In this document: piece by piece, positions 1 to 5,981 of the stretch
How positions within the stretch are numbered: the first letter of the stretch is position 1
Layout: the number at the start of each line of letters is the position of its first letter
DNA from: Actinomycetes bacterium
Lineage (GTDB): Bacteria; Actinomycetota; Acidimicrobiia; Acidimicrobiales; RAAP-2
DNA length: 6,512 bases
Direction: 5' to 3'
NCBI GenBank assembly: GCA_021805305.1
Contig: JAJZFO010000119.1
Span: 1-6,512 of the forward strand
The notes under the pieces: model-generated
The model's database searches: none
The model's input: only the letters and a program-made list of their open reading frames with translations
What the model was told of the DNA's origin: nothing
Made by a program: the position numbers and the translations under genes

Positions 1-888
1 CTGGAGAGCCTCCCACCCGTACGCCACGTTCGCGGCGAGTCGGTGGACCAAGTTTCGTTCATCGTCGTTGAAGTACGACACCTCTCGCGCGTAGACCGAC
101 AACAGCCCTCGGATCTCGCCATTGATATGCAAGGGGAGGGCGCCGGATGAGCGATAGCCGATGCGCACCGCCGCGTCGCGCCACGGTGCCATCTTCGCAT
201 CACTCAAGATGTCCGTGGAGAACTCATCGAGTCCGTGGCGAAGCGCGCGCCCACCTATTCCTTCTCCCAGGGGCCCCTCGCGTGAGGAGATGAGAAGGTC
301 ACGAAGATAGTCCTGCGCCCCGTCGCCCGCGTGAGCGACCTCCGTGAGGTACTGCGTGGCGGGGTCCAGCACGCCGATCCACGCCATCACAAATCCCCCC
401 TGTTCGACGGCAATTGACGTCGCCCCGCGGAAGAGCTCGGACACGGACCGGGCGCGGAAGACTGCTTCGTTGGTCTCCGCCAAGACCGTCGCCAATCGAC
501 GTTGACGCTGCAGCTGATCAAAGAGACTTCGAATGGCGTCGTCCGCGGCTTTTCGCTGCGTCGCGTCTTGAAAGATGACCGTCAGATCTGTCGGCGAGGG
601 AAATGTTCGAACGGCAAACCAGCGCTGGAGGTCCTCGGAGTAGGCGTCGAATTCGGTGTCCTCGTGACGCTCCATTGATCGACGGAATTGCGCTTCGAAA
701 ACCGTGTCGACGCTGCGGGGAAACTGTTCCCAGATCACGGTACCGATGAGCGATGCCGCGTCGCGCTCGACGAGCCGGGCGCCACCGGAATTGACGAAGG
801 TGAATCGCCAGTCGCCATCGAGGACGAAGACGCCGTCGCTGATTCTCTCGAGGACGTCCGCACCGGGTTCGATCGGGATCGAAGCCAT
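1..888 (-). CDS. PAS-GAF sensory protein, N-terminal 296 residues (C-terminus beyond the left edge)
   Basis: The frame is open from an ATG at 888 to the window edge (296 codons, no stop), so the output domain is missing. Residues about 8-113 read as a PAS domain: an 'ISDGVFVLDGDWRFTFVN' opening, a W-x-x-F segment near 53-56 and a final strand ending 'VIFQDATQRKAAD'. Residues about 112-140 look like a charged helical or coiled-coil linker. Residues about 145-296 fit a GAF domain, with 'EGPLGEGIGGRAL' (204-216), 'SSGALPLHINGEIRGLLSVY' (247-266) and 'FNDDERNLVHRLA' (273-285). There is no signal peptide or membrane helix in the visible part, so it is probably cytoplasmic. In known families this order usually precedes a GGDEF/EAL or histidine-kinase module; which one cannot be seen here. 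The start is supported by a GAGGGG ribosome-binding site. Codons ending in A or T are visibly more frequent than in the other genes of the window. Confidence 0.87.
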   Translation of the reverse strand, partial: MASIPIEPGADVLERISDGVFVLDGDWRFTFVNSGGARLVERDAASLIGTVIWEQFPRSVDTVFEAQFRRSMERHEDTEFDAYSEDLQRWFAVRTFPSPTDLTVIFQDATQRKAADDAIRSLFDQLQRQRRLATVLAETNEAVFRARSVSELFRGATSIAVEQGGFVMAWIGVLDPATQYLTEVAHAGDGAQDYLRDLLISSREGPLGEGIGGRALRHGLDEFSTDILSDAKMAPWRDAAVRIGYRSSGALPLHINGEIRGLLSVYAREVSYFNDDERNLVHRLAANVAYGWEALQ

Positions 889-891
889 GAA

Positions 892-899
892 CCCCCCTC
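892..899 (-). promoter_or_regulatory. Ribosome-binding site of the PAS-GAF gene
   Basis: On the minus strand GAGGGGGG lies 3 nt before the ATG at 888. It is one of the strong purine-rich Shine-Dalgarno sites in a window where several genes lack one, and it fixes this start. A TAnnnT box (TACTGT, 923-928 minus) and a 6-bp inverted repeat, TCAAGG/CCTTGA at 906-911/918-923, lie just upstream. The box could be a -10 element giving a leader of roughly 30 nt, but no -35 match accompanies it. Confidence 0.7.
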
Positions 900-1093
900 A
901 CAGCCTCAAGGTTCCTTCCTTGACAGTAACCCGCCATCGTCTCCTCATGACTTCTGATTTGGTCAATTTCCTCAACCGCCACCAATAGTGACGCGGCGCA
1001 CGCTTCTCCTCAGGGGTACCGAGCAACAACCCCGCCGCCACGTGGCGTCGTGGCGCGTGGTCTGACAACGCCGGGGCGCCGGTCCTCGCTGGA

Positions 1094-1123
1094 TTGGCCC
1101 GGTGCTCGAGGCGCCGGTACGGT
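1094..1123 (+). promoter_or_regulatory. Putative promoter of the hydrolase gene, start-proximal (leaderless type)
   Basis: TTGGCC (1094-1099) and TACGGT (1118-1123) are separated by 18 bp, which fits a -35/-10 pair for a housekeeping actinobacterial sigma factor. The -10-like box ends only 6 nt before the ATG at 1130, so transcription would begin at or within a base or two of the start codon. There is no clear Shine-Dalgarno sequence, though GGTGAG at 1121-1126 is a weak alternative. This is inferred from sequence pattern only. Confidence 0.5.
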
Positions 1124-1129
1124 GAGTGA

Positions 1130-1861
1130 ATGCCCGACGTCGACCTCAGTGCCCTCTCGGATGAACGGGGCGGCTCGATTCCCCTGCGGGGCTTCCTGGC
1201 GATTCCCGACGGTGAGGGCCCTTGGCCGGGCGTGGTCCTCATTCACGAGATCTTCGGGGTCGACGACGTCATGCGCCGCCAGACCATGCGGCTCGCCGCT
1301 GCGGGCTATCTCACGTTGGCCATCGACCTCTATTCCGCCGGGGGCGCCGCTCACTGCCTCGTCTCGACGATGCGCTCGCTCTTCAGTGGCACCGGTCGGG
1401 CCCACACCGACATCGAGACCGCGCGCCGCTGGCTGCTCGATTGGCGTGATTGCACGTCGAAGGTCGGCGTGATCGGCTTCTGCATGGGCGGGGGCTTTGC
1501 CCTGGTGGCCGCCACCACGGGCTTCGACGCCGCCGCCGTCAACTACGGTCAGCTGCCCAAGGACGTCGAGCACGCGCTGGCCACGGCCTGTCCCATCGTG
1601 GCGACCTACGGCGCGCGCGACCGGACCCTGCGGGGCGCGGCGGCGACGCTCGACGAGGCACTCACCCGGGCTGGCGTCGCCCACGACGTCCAGGAGTACG
1701 CCGGGGCGGGTCACGCCTTCATGAACGACGCGCCCGTCGGTCCGCGGCCCCTTCGCCCGCTGCTGAGGGTGGCGGGGATGGTGCCTCATCCCGACGCGGC
1801 CGCCGACGCGTGGCGTCGGATCGAGGAGTTCTTCGAGCGCTACCTGGCCCCGCCCGACTAG
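1130..1861 (+). CDS. Dienelactone hydrolase family protein (alpha/beta hydrolase)
   Basis: This 243-residue protein has the length and layout of the dienelactone hydrolase family, cytoplasmic serine-hydrolase-like enzymes that use a cysteine nucleophile. The family signatures are present: 'VVLIHEIFGV' with Glu40, the nucleophile elbow 'GFCMGG' with Cys118, the acid Asp164 in 'YGARDRT', and His195 in 'GAGHAFMN'. Together they give a complete Cys-Asp-His triad plus the glutamate that interacts with the cysteine. The type enzyme hydrolyses dienelactone in chlorocatechol breakdown, but most family members have unknown substrates, and no catechol-pathway gene is present here. The ATG at 1130 directly follows an in-frame TGA (1127-1129), so no earlier start is possible in this frame. 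The gene converges on the anti-sigma gene and the two share a CTAG at their stops. It appears to be a single-gene transcript with its own promoter. Confidence 0.93.
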   Translation: MPDVDLSALSDERGGSIPLRGFLAIPDGEGPWPGVVLIHEIFGVDDVMRRQTMRLAAAGYLTLAIDLYSAGGAAHCLVSTMRSLFSGTGRAHTDIETARRWLLDWRDCTSKVGVIGFCMGGGFALVAATTGFDAAAVNYGQLPKDVEHALATACPIVATYGARDRTLRGAAATLDEALTRAGVAHDVQEYAGAGHAFMNDAPVGPRPLRPLLRVAGMVPHPDAAADAWRRIEEFFERYLAPPD

Positions 1862-2130
1862 GTCGCGGCCGGGTCCTCGCCCTTCTCGCGCCAATAATCG
1901 TCGTAGACGCCCAGCAACGCGTCGATGACCTCTGACCGCAGGTCGTCGAACTCGATCCGGCCGGTCAATTCGATCGTCGCGCGCATCTCCTCGAGATAGG
2001 TCGCGCACGCGTCGCAGGCGGCGAGATGCCTCTCGAGGCGCCGTCGGTCGCGCCGCGACAGACGTTCCTCGAGGTAGTCGCCGATGAGCCCCACCGCATG
2101 ACGACAATCGATGTCCCTGATGCGCGCCAT
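1858..2130 (-). CDS. Zinc-finger anti-sigma factor, RsrA-like spacing, soluble
   Basis: This 90-residue protein should bind and inhibit the ECF sigma factor encoded immediately upstream. It carries the ZAS signature: Cys9, then His35-x3-Cys39-x2-Cys42 ('HLAACDACATYLEEM'). The spacing Cys-x25-His-x3-Cys-x2-Cys equals what I recall for Streptomyces RsrA (Cys11, His37, Cys41, Cys44), where zinc loss and a disulfide release the sigma factor. There is no transmembrane segment, so it is a cytoplasmic anti-sigma consisting of little more than the ZAS fold plus an acidic tail (residues 60-90). The start is the ATG at 2130, whose A is the last base of the sigma TGA stop (1-nt overlap), with AAGGGAG (2138-2144) as a well-placed ribosome-binding site. 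That arrangement suggests translational coupling. A longer in-frame extension would run inside the sigma gene and is not supported. Redox sensing is an inference; many ZAS proteins respond to other signals. Confidence 0.9.
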   Translation of the reverse strand: MARIRDIDCRHAVGLIGDYLEERLSRRDRRRLERHLAACDACATYLEEMRATIELTGRIEFDDLRSEVIDALLGVYDDYWREKGEDPAAT

Positions 2131-2717
2131 CAGCGAACTCCCTTCGCAAAACGCTCCAACTCTTCGCGCAACTGCGCGCGCGCCCGATGAAGCACCACTC
2201 GGACGTTGGCCTCGGAGAGACCCAGTAGTGACGACACCTCGCGAGTTGATAGTCCTTCGACGTCTCGCAACGTTACGACCGAGCGCTGTCCGTCGGGCAG
2301 CGCGGCGATGGCCCCGCGCAGCGCGTCGCCCACCTGCGCGCGCGACTCGCCCTCGGCCAGGAGATCGGCGAAGGACGGCGGGGGCTCCTTCCACATTCCC
2401 TCACTGTTGAACCGGCTGGCCGCGACCGGATCGGTGTGATCGACCGGAATCTGGCGCTTCTCTCGCGTACCGGTGGAACGCGCACGATTGGCCGCGATGT
2501 GAAAGAGCCAGGTCTTGAAACTCGACCGGCCTTCGAACCGTTCGGCGCCGCGTAGCACCGCTATCCAGGTGTCTTGGGCCACGTCCTCGGCCGTGGCCAC
2601 CGTGTTGACGTAGCGACGCGCGATCTGAACCAGGGTCGACTGATAGCGCTCGACCAAGACGCGAAACGCCCCGCGATCGCCCGCGAGGAATCGCCGCAAC
2701 AGGTCTTCGTCGTCCAC
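2130..2717 (-). CDS. RNA polymerase ECF (sigma-70 family) sigma factor
   Basis: This 195-residue protein has the two-domain layout of an extracytoplasmic-function sigma factor. Region 2 spans about residues 8-80, with the 'AEDVAQDTWIAVLRGAERFEGRSSFKTWLFHIAANRAR' type core: DVAQDTW at 45-51 and FKTWLFHIAANRA at 67-79. A linker of about 50 residues (85-132) includes a Trp/Pro-rich stretch at 108-115. Region 4 spans about 135-188, with 'LPDGQRSVVTLRDVEGLS' leading into the helix-turn-helix at 155-181 that recognises the -35 element. It should direct RNA polymerase to a stress regulon and be held inactive by the anti-sigma encoded downstream. The start is a GTG at 2717 (antisense CAC at 2715-2717). 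A TAnnnT box ends 8 nt before it, so the message may be leaderless. Self-activation is common in this class, but I could not identify a matching ECF promoter here. Confidence 0.94.
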   Translation of the reverse strand: MDDEDLLRRFLAGDRGAFRVLVERYQSTLVQIARRYVNTVATAEDVAQDTWIAVLRGAERFEGRSSFKTWLFHIAANRARSTGTREKRQIPVDHTDPVAASRFNSEGMWKEPPPSFADLLAEGESRAQVGDALRGAIAALPDGQRSVVTLRDVEGLSTREVSSLLGLSEANVRVVLHRARAQLREELERFAKGVR

Positions 2718-2725
2718 GCCTCAAG

Positions 2726-2731
2726 ACCGTA
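2726..2731 (-). promoter_or_regulatory. Putative -10 box of the sigma/anti-sigma operon
   Basis: TACGGT on the minus strand ends 8 nt before the GTG start at 2717 and is identical to the box before the hydrolase gene. No -35 match is visible 16-19 bp upstream, and the only purine run before the start (GAGG) sits too close to it to be a good ribosome-binding site. A leaderless transcript is the simplest reading. Confidence 0.4.
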
Positions 2732-2772
2732 GCGGAACACCTCGCCCGTGCGCGGCGACGCCGCGGCGACCC

Positions 2773-2823
2773 CTAACTCACCCTCGAGCTCGAGCCCCCA
2801 CCCCGCGCACGAGGGTGAGTTAG
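2773..2823. repeat. Perfect 14-bp inverted repeat with a 23-nt centre; possible operator
   Basis: The arms CTAACTCACCCTCG (2773-2786) and CGAGGGTGAGTTAG (2810-2823) are exact reverse complements, separated by 23 nt (2787-2809). Neither arm extends further in or out. A second, nested palindrome, CTCGAGCTCGAG (2783-2794), overlaps the left arm. The element lies between the divergent sigma and aminotransferase genes. Its right arm ends just before TAGGCC/TAGAAC boxes in front of the aminotransferase gene. No T-run follows on either strand and both flanking genes read away from it, so a terminator is unlikely. A binding site for one or two dimers of a regulator is more likely, with RNA or DNA cruciform structure as the alternative. 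Confidence 0.6.
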
Positions 2824-2839
2824 CGTAGGCCTAGAACCG

Positions 2840-2848
2840 AAGGAAGAG
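2840..2848 (+). promoter_or_regulatory. Ribosome-binding site of the aminotransferase gene
   Basis: AAGGAAGAG lies 2 nt before the ATG at 2851, with its GGA core about 6 nt from the start. It is a clear Shine-Dalgarno site, unlike the other plus-strand genes. TAGGCC (2826-2831) or TAGAAC (2832-2837) upstream could be the -10 element, but neither ends in T and no -35 is evident. Confidence 0.65.
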
Positions 2849-2850
2849 AC

Positions 2851-4191
2851 ATGCCCCTGGACCGTGCAGCCCTATCCGACCTCGAGCGCGAGAAGGCCTC
2901 GGTCTTTCATTCGTGGTCGGCGCAAAACGCCATCAATCCCCTGATGGTGCGCGACGCCCAGGGCGTCTTCGTGACCGATACCGACGGTCACACCTACCTG
3001 GACTTCTCCTCGCAGTTGGTGAACGTCAACATCGGCCACCAGCACCCCGCCGTCGTCGCCGCCATCAAGGCCCAAGCCGACCTGCTGTGCACCGTCGCTC
3101 CCCAGCACGGCAACGTCGCACGAACTCACGCCGCCGAATTGATTCTGGACCATTCCTTCCCAGGAGCTCAGAAGGTCTTCTTCACCAACGGAGGCACCGA
3201 GGCCGTCGAGCACGCGGTGCGCATGGCGCGCCTGCACACGGGGCGCCACAAGGTCCTCGCGCGATACCGCAGCTATCACGGTGCGACGACGACCTCGATC
3301 AATCTGACCGGTGATCCTCGCCGGTGGGCCAACGACGAGGGGACCGCCGGGGTCGTCCACTTCTTCGGGCCCTACCTGTATCGCTCGGAGTTCTACGCCA
3401 CCACCGAGGCGCAGGAGTGCGAGCGGGCCCTGGCGCACCTCAGGTCCACCATCGAGTTCGAGGGGCCCGCGACCATCGCCGCCATCATCCTCGAGTCCGT
3501 TCCGGGGACCGCGGGCATCATGGTCCCGCCGCCGGGCTACCTGCGCGGCGTGCGTGAGCTCTGCGACCGCTACGGCATCGTCTACATCGCCGACGAGGTG
3601 ATGGCGGGATTCGGGCGCACCGGTTCCTGGTTCGCCTACCAGCAACACGACGTGACCCCCGACCTCGTCACGTTCGCCAAGGGCGTGAACTCGGGATACG
3701 TCCCGCTGGGCGGCGTGGTCATCAACGAGGCCATCTGCGCGACCTTCGCCGACCGGGTGTACCCCGGAGGTCTCACGTACTCCGGCCACCCCCTGGCCTG
3801 CGCCTCCGCCGTCGCCTCGATGACCGCCATGGCCGAGGAGGGCATCGTGGAGAACGCGCGAGCGATCGGCGACGAGGTCCTACGCCCCGGCCTGTTGGCG
3901 CTCGCCGAGAAGCACCCGGTGATCGGCGAGGTTCGTGGTCTGGGCGTCTTCTTCGCCCTTGAGCTGGTCACCGACCGGGCGACGCGCGCGCCGCTCGCTC
4001 CCTACGGGGCGAGCTCGGCGGCGATGAACGAATTGGTGGCCGCGTGCCGGCGCGAGTCACTGCTGATCTTCAACAACTTCAACCGCATCCACGTCGTACC
4101 TCCGTGCACGATCACGGCGCAGGAGGCGCGAGAAGGTCTCGAACGGCTCGACCGCGCGTTGGCGCAGGTGGACTCCTACTACCAGGGCTGA
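2851..4191 (+). CDS. Class III PLP-dependent aminotransferase (omega-amino acid/taurine-pyruvate type)
   Basis: This full-length 446-residue protein has the usual size for class III (fold type I) aminotransferases, cytoplasmic dimers that move an amino group from an amine or omega-amino acid to a keto acid such as pyruvate. Visible landmarks are the N-terminal 'FHSWSAQ' (19-25), 'YLDFSSQLVNVNIGHQHP' (49-66), the cofactor phosphate loop 'NGGTEA' (113-118), the ring-stacking 'SYHG' (141-144), Asp248 in 'IADEV', the Schiff-base lysine Lys277 in 'TFAKG', and 'GLTYSGHP' (307-314) with Thr309. All key residues are present. The opening and the 'VNIGHQHP' region resemble taurine-pyruvate and omega-amino acid aminotransferases, but the substrate cannot be fixed from sequence alone. 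There is no accompanying catabolic or biosynthetic pathway gene. The next gene starts 41 nt downstream on the same strand, so readthrough is possible. Confidence 0.94.
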   Translation: MPLDRAALSDLEREKASVFHSWSAQNAINPLMVRDAQGVFVTDTDGHTYLDFSSQLVNVNIGHQHPAVVAAIKAQADLLCTVAPQHGNVARTHAAELILDHSFPGAQKVFFTNGGTEAVEHAVRMARLHTGRHKVLARYRSYHGATTTSINLTGDPRRWANDEGTAGVVHFFGPYLYRSEFYATTEAQECERALAHLRSTIEFEGPATIAAIILESVPGTAGIMVPPPGYLRGVRELCDRYGIVYIADEVMAGFGRTGSWFAYQQHDVTPDLVTFAKGVNSGYVPLGGVVINEAICATFADRVYPGGLTYSGHPLACASAVASMTAMAEEGIVENARAIGDEVLRPGLLALAEKHPVIGEVRGLGVFFALELVTDRATRAPLAPYGASSAAMNELVAACRRESLLIFNNFNRIHVVPPCTITAQEAREGLERLDRALAQVDSYYQG

Positions 4192-4218
4192 GCGATCGAT
4201 CCGGTGCGGGCGCCGTCC

Positions 4219-4224
4219 TAGACT
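4219..4224 (+). promoter_or_regulatory. Putative start-proximal -10 box of the COG4705-type gene
   Basis: TAGACT ends 8 nt before the GTG at 4233. There is no Shine-Dalgarno sequence in the 41-nt gap after the aminotransferase stop and no recognisable -35 hexamer. The pattern matches the other start-proximal boxes in the window and suggests a leaderless message from inside the apparent operon. Confidence 0.42.
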
Positions 4225-4232
4225 CATGGCCC

Positions 4233-5003
4233 GTGTCGCCCCTCCTCACCCCCCACGACGTCCAGGCGAGCAAGGTCCCCGACGTCGGGGTCGGATTCTG
4301 GTGCATCAAACTGCTCTCGACCGCGATGGGCGAGGCGACCTCTGACTTTCTGGTCCATCACTTCTGGCCCCCGGGGGTCGTTCTGATCGCCGCCGCGGTC
4401 TTCGCCGCGAGCCTCCTCTGGCAGTTCAGCCGCCCGCGGTACCAGACCGGGACGTACTGGTTCACCGTCGTGATGGTCAGCGTCTTTGGCACGATGTGCG
4501 CCGACGTGGCGCACGTGGGGTTCGGGATCGCCTATTCGATCTCGACGACGATCCTCGCGCTCGCGCTCGCGCTGATCTTCTTCCTCTGGCATCGGGTGGA
4601 GGGGACGCTATCGATCCACTCGATCACCACGACGCGTCGCGAACTCTTCTACTGGGCCGCGGTCACGACGACCTTCGCGCTCGGCACGGCGACTGGCGAC
4701 CTGACCGCGGTCACCCTGCACCAGGGATACTTCTCCTCGGGGGTCATCTTCACCGCACTGTTCGTGCTCCCGGGGCTCGCCTACCCCGTCGCGCACCTCA
4801 ACGCGGTCGTGGCGTTCTGGGTGAGCTACGTCTTGACCCGACCGCTGGGCGCGTCCTACGCCGACTGGCTCGGCGTCTCGCACGCCCGAGGTGGCCTCAA
4901 TTGGGGGCCGGGCAACGTCGCACTGGGCTTCTCACTCGCGATCGTCGCGGGGATCGTGATGCTCGCGCGCGCCGAGCGCCACGCGGCGAGGGGCCACCGA
5001 TAG
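4233..5003 (+). CDS. COG4705-type integral membrane protein with four GxxxxD repeats
   Basis: This 256-residue hydrophobic protein probably has eight membrane helices. Its pattern matches my recollection of the uncharacterised COG4705 membrane-protein family: 'KVPDVGVGFWCIKLLSTAMGEATSD' near the N-terminus, 'FYWAAVTTTFALGTATGD' in the middle and 'VLTRPLGASYADWLG' near the end. Four copies of an aromatic-rich helix ending in GxxxxD occur at Gly33-Asp38, Gly86-Asp91, Gly151-Asp156 and Gly206-Asp211. Repeats 1 and 3 are 118 residues apart and 2 and 4 are 120 apart, so the protein looks like a duplicated half containing two units. Four membrane-buried acidic residues suggest an ion or small-solute path, but that is inference. 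The GTG at 4233 is chosen because it follows the aminotransferase stop, has a TAnnnT box 8 nt upstream, and starts shortly before the conserved KVP segment. No signal peptide is apparent. Confidence 0.85.
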   Translation: MSPLLTPHDVQASKVPDVGVGFWCIKLLSTAMGEATSDFLVHHFWPPGVVLIAAAVFAASLLWQFSRPRYQTGTYWFTVVMVSVFGTMCADVAHVGFGIAYSISTTILALALALIFFLWHRVEGTLSIHSITTTRRELFYWAAVTTTFALGTATGDLTAVTLHQGYFSSGVIFTALFVLPGLAYPVAHLNAVVAFWVSYVLTRPLGASYADWLGVSHARGGLNWGPGNVALGFSLAIVAGIVMLARAERHAARGHR

Positions 5004-5006
5004 GCT
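5001..5006 (+). promoter_or_regulatory. Putative start-proximal -10 box of the pirin gene, overlapping a stop codon
   Basis: TAGGCT ends 6 nt before the GTG at 5013, and its first three bases are the stop codon of the membrane-protein gene. No Shine-Dalgarno sequence fits in the 9-nt gap. This suggests that the pirin gene has its own leaderless promoter as well as possible readthrough from upstream. No -35 hexamer is evident. Confidence 0.42.
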
Positions 5007-5012
5007 GACAAC

Positions 5013-5969
5013 GTGCCTGCTATCTCCGTCGACAACCCTCTGGAACTGCCCAAAATCATCGCCGCCACCGAGTCGCGGCGCCCGCGACGCGTGAAGTCGA
5101 TCACCACCGCGCCACGGGGCCTCGAGGGCGAGGGCTTCCCGGTGCGACGCGCGTTCGCCGGAGTGGACCAGCGTGATCTGGACCCCTTCATCCACATGGA
5201 CCAGATGGGCGAGGTCGACTACGGTCCCGGCGAGCCCAAGGGCACCCCTTGGCACCCCCATCGGGGCTTCGAGACGGTGACCTACATGATGGAGGGTACG
5301 TTCCTGCACCAGGACTCCATCGGTGGCGGTGGCGTCATCCAAGACGGGGCGACGCAGTGGATGACGGCGGGAGCGGGCATCTTGCACATCGAGCGGCCAC
5401 CGGACGCGCTGATCGACTCGGGGGGCCTCTTCCACGGCATCCAACTCTGGGTGAATCTGCCAGCCAAGCTCAAGATGACCAATCCGCGTTACCAGGACAT
5501 CGGCTCACGCGAGGTGGCGCTCGTCACCAACGAGAACGGCGACGCGATCATTCGCGTGATCGCCGGGTCGTTGGGTGAGCACGAGGGCCCCGGCTCCACG
5601 CACACCGCCATCACCCTGGTGCACGCCTCCGTGATGCCGGGGGGTCAACTGGTCCTACCCTGGAACCACGACTTCAACGCCCTGACCTACGTGCTCGCCG
5701 GCAGCGGCACGGTGGGCGCGGAGGGTTCACCCATCGCGACCGGACAGATGGCCGTGCACGTGGATGGTGACGTGGTCATCCTCTCGGCGGACGAACGTCA
5801 GGACTCGCGCACCCAGGCCTTCGAGGTCCTGCTCCTGGGAGGCGAAGCCATTGGCGAGCCGGTGGCGATGTACGGGCCCTTCGTCATGAACACCCGCGCC
5901 GAACTCCAACAGGCGTTCGACGACTACCAGGCCGGACGCCTGGGCCAGATCCCCGCCGACCACATCTGA
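5013..5969 (+). CDS. Pirin family protein (bicupin)
   Basis: This 318-residue protein is a full-length pirin-family bicupin. Family landmarks include 'DPFIHMDQMGE' (57-67), 'PWHPHRGFETVTYMMEG' (79-95), 'AGAGILHIERP' (119-129), and the C-terminal 'GEPVAMYGPFVMNT' (281-294) followed by 'AFDDYQAGRLG' (301-311). By analogy with human pirin the metal ligands are His81, His83, His125 and Glu127, so the N-terminal cupin should bind iron or another divalent metal. The residue between the last two ligands is Ile, where many members have Ser. Some bacterial pirins are quercetinases and others are regulators; the true role here is unknown. The GTG at 5013 is the first possible start after an in-frame stop at 5001-5003, which is also the stop of the upstream gene. 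It is the last gene of the plus-strand run and converges on crgA with 8 nt between the stops. Confidence 0.93.
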   Translation: MPAISVDNPLELPKIIAATESRRPRRVKSITTAPRGLEGEGFPVRRAFAGVDQRDLDPFIHMDQMGEVDYGPGEPKGTPWHPHRGFETVTYMMEGTFLHQDSIGGGGVIQDGATQWMTAGAGILHIERPPDALIDSGGLFHGIQLWVNLPAKLKMTNPRYQDIGSREVALVTNENGDAIIRVIAGSLGEHEGPGSTHTAITLVHASVMPGGQLVLPWNHDFNALTYVLAGSGTVGAEGSPIATGQMAVHVDGDVVILSADERQDSRTQAFEVLLLGGEAIGEPVAMYGPFVMNTRAELQQAFDDYQAGRLGQIPADHI

Positions 5970-5981
5970 GCGTTCGCTCAG
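5966..5981. terminator. Small hairpin containing both convergent stop codons; possible bidirectional terminator
   Basis: CTGAGCG (5966-5972) and CGCTCAG (5975-5981) form a perfect 7-bp stem around TT; in RNA the loop would be GTTC on a 6-bp stem. The pirin TGA (5967-5969) is in the left arm and the crgA stop (5978-5980) in the right arm. It would fold identically in both transcripts. There is no U-tract on either side and the stem is short, so this is weak as an intrinsic terminator. Confidence 0.42.

Noticed and set aside
920..925. TTGACA on the plus strand as a -35 element
   Set aside because: No TAnnnT box lies 16-19 bp downstream, and the next plus-strand gene starts about 200 bp later with its own promoter-like boxes.
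1075..1118. Direct repeat GGCGCCGGT at 1075-1083 and 1110-1118 upstream of the hydrolase gene
   Set aside because: Two 9-bp GC-only copies 35 bp apart are easily explained by composition; no third copy or symmetry supports an operator.
1010..2149. Long minus-strand open frame (379 codons) across the hydrolase and anti-sigma genes
   Set aside because: It is antisense to, or out of frame with, two genes that have full family motifs. Its translation is Arg/Gly-rich with no domain pattern, as expected for a shadow frame in GC-rich DNA.
2752..2770. Direct repeat GCGGCGAC (2752-2759, 2763-2770)
   Set aside because: Low-complexity GC-rich sequence of 8 bp, likely chance.
2773..2823. Inverted repeat as an intrinsic terminator
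   Set aside because: The flanking genes diverge from it and there is no T-run on either strand; an operator-type role fits better.
2872..3789. Long minus-strand open frame (305 codons) antisense to the aminotransferase
   Set aside because: It runs wholly opposite a conserved PLP enzyme, is Gly/Val/Asp-rich and has no recognisable motif; GC-rich codon bias keeps the opposite strand open.
4044..4232. N-terminal extension of the membrane protein into the aminotransferase gene
   Set aside because: The extra residues are Arg/Pro/Gly-rich and overlap the conserved aminotransferase C-terminus in another frame. The GTG at 4233 gives the natural family N-terminus.
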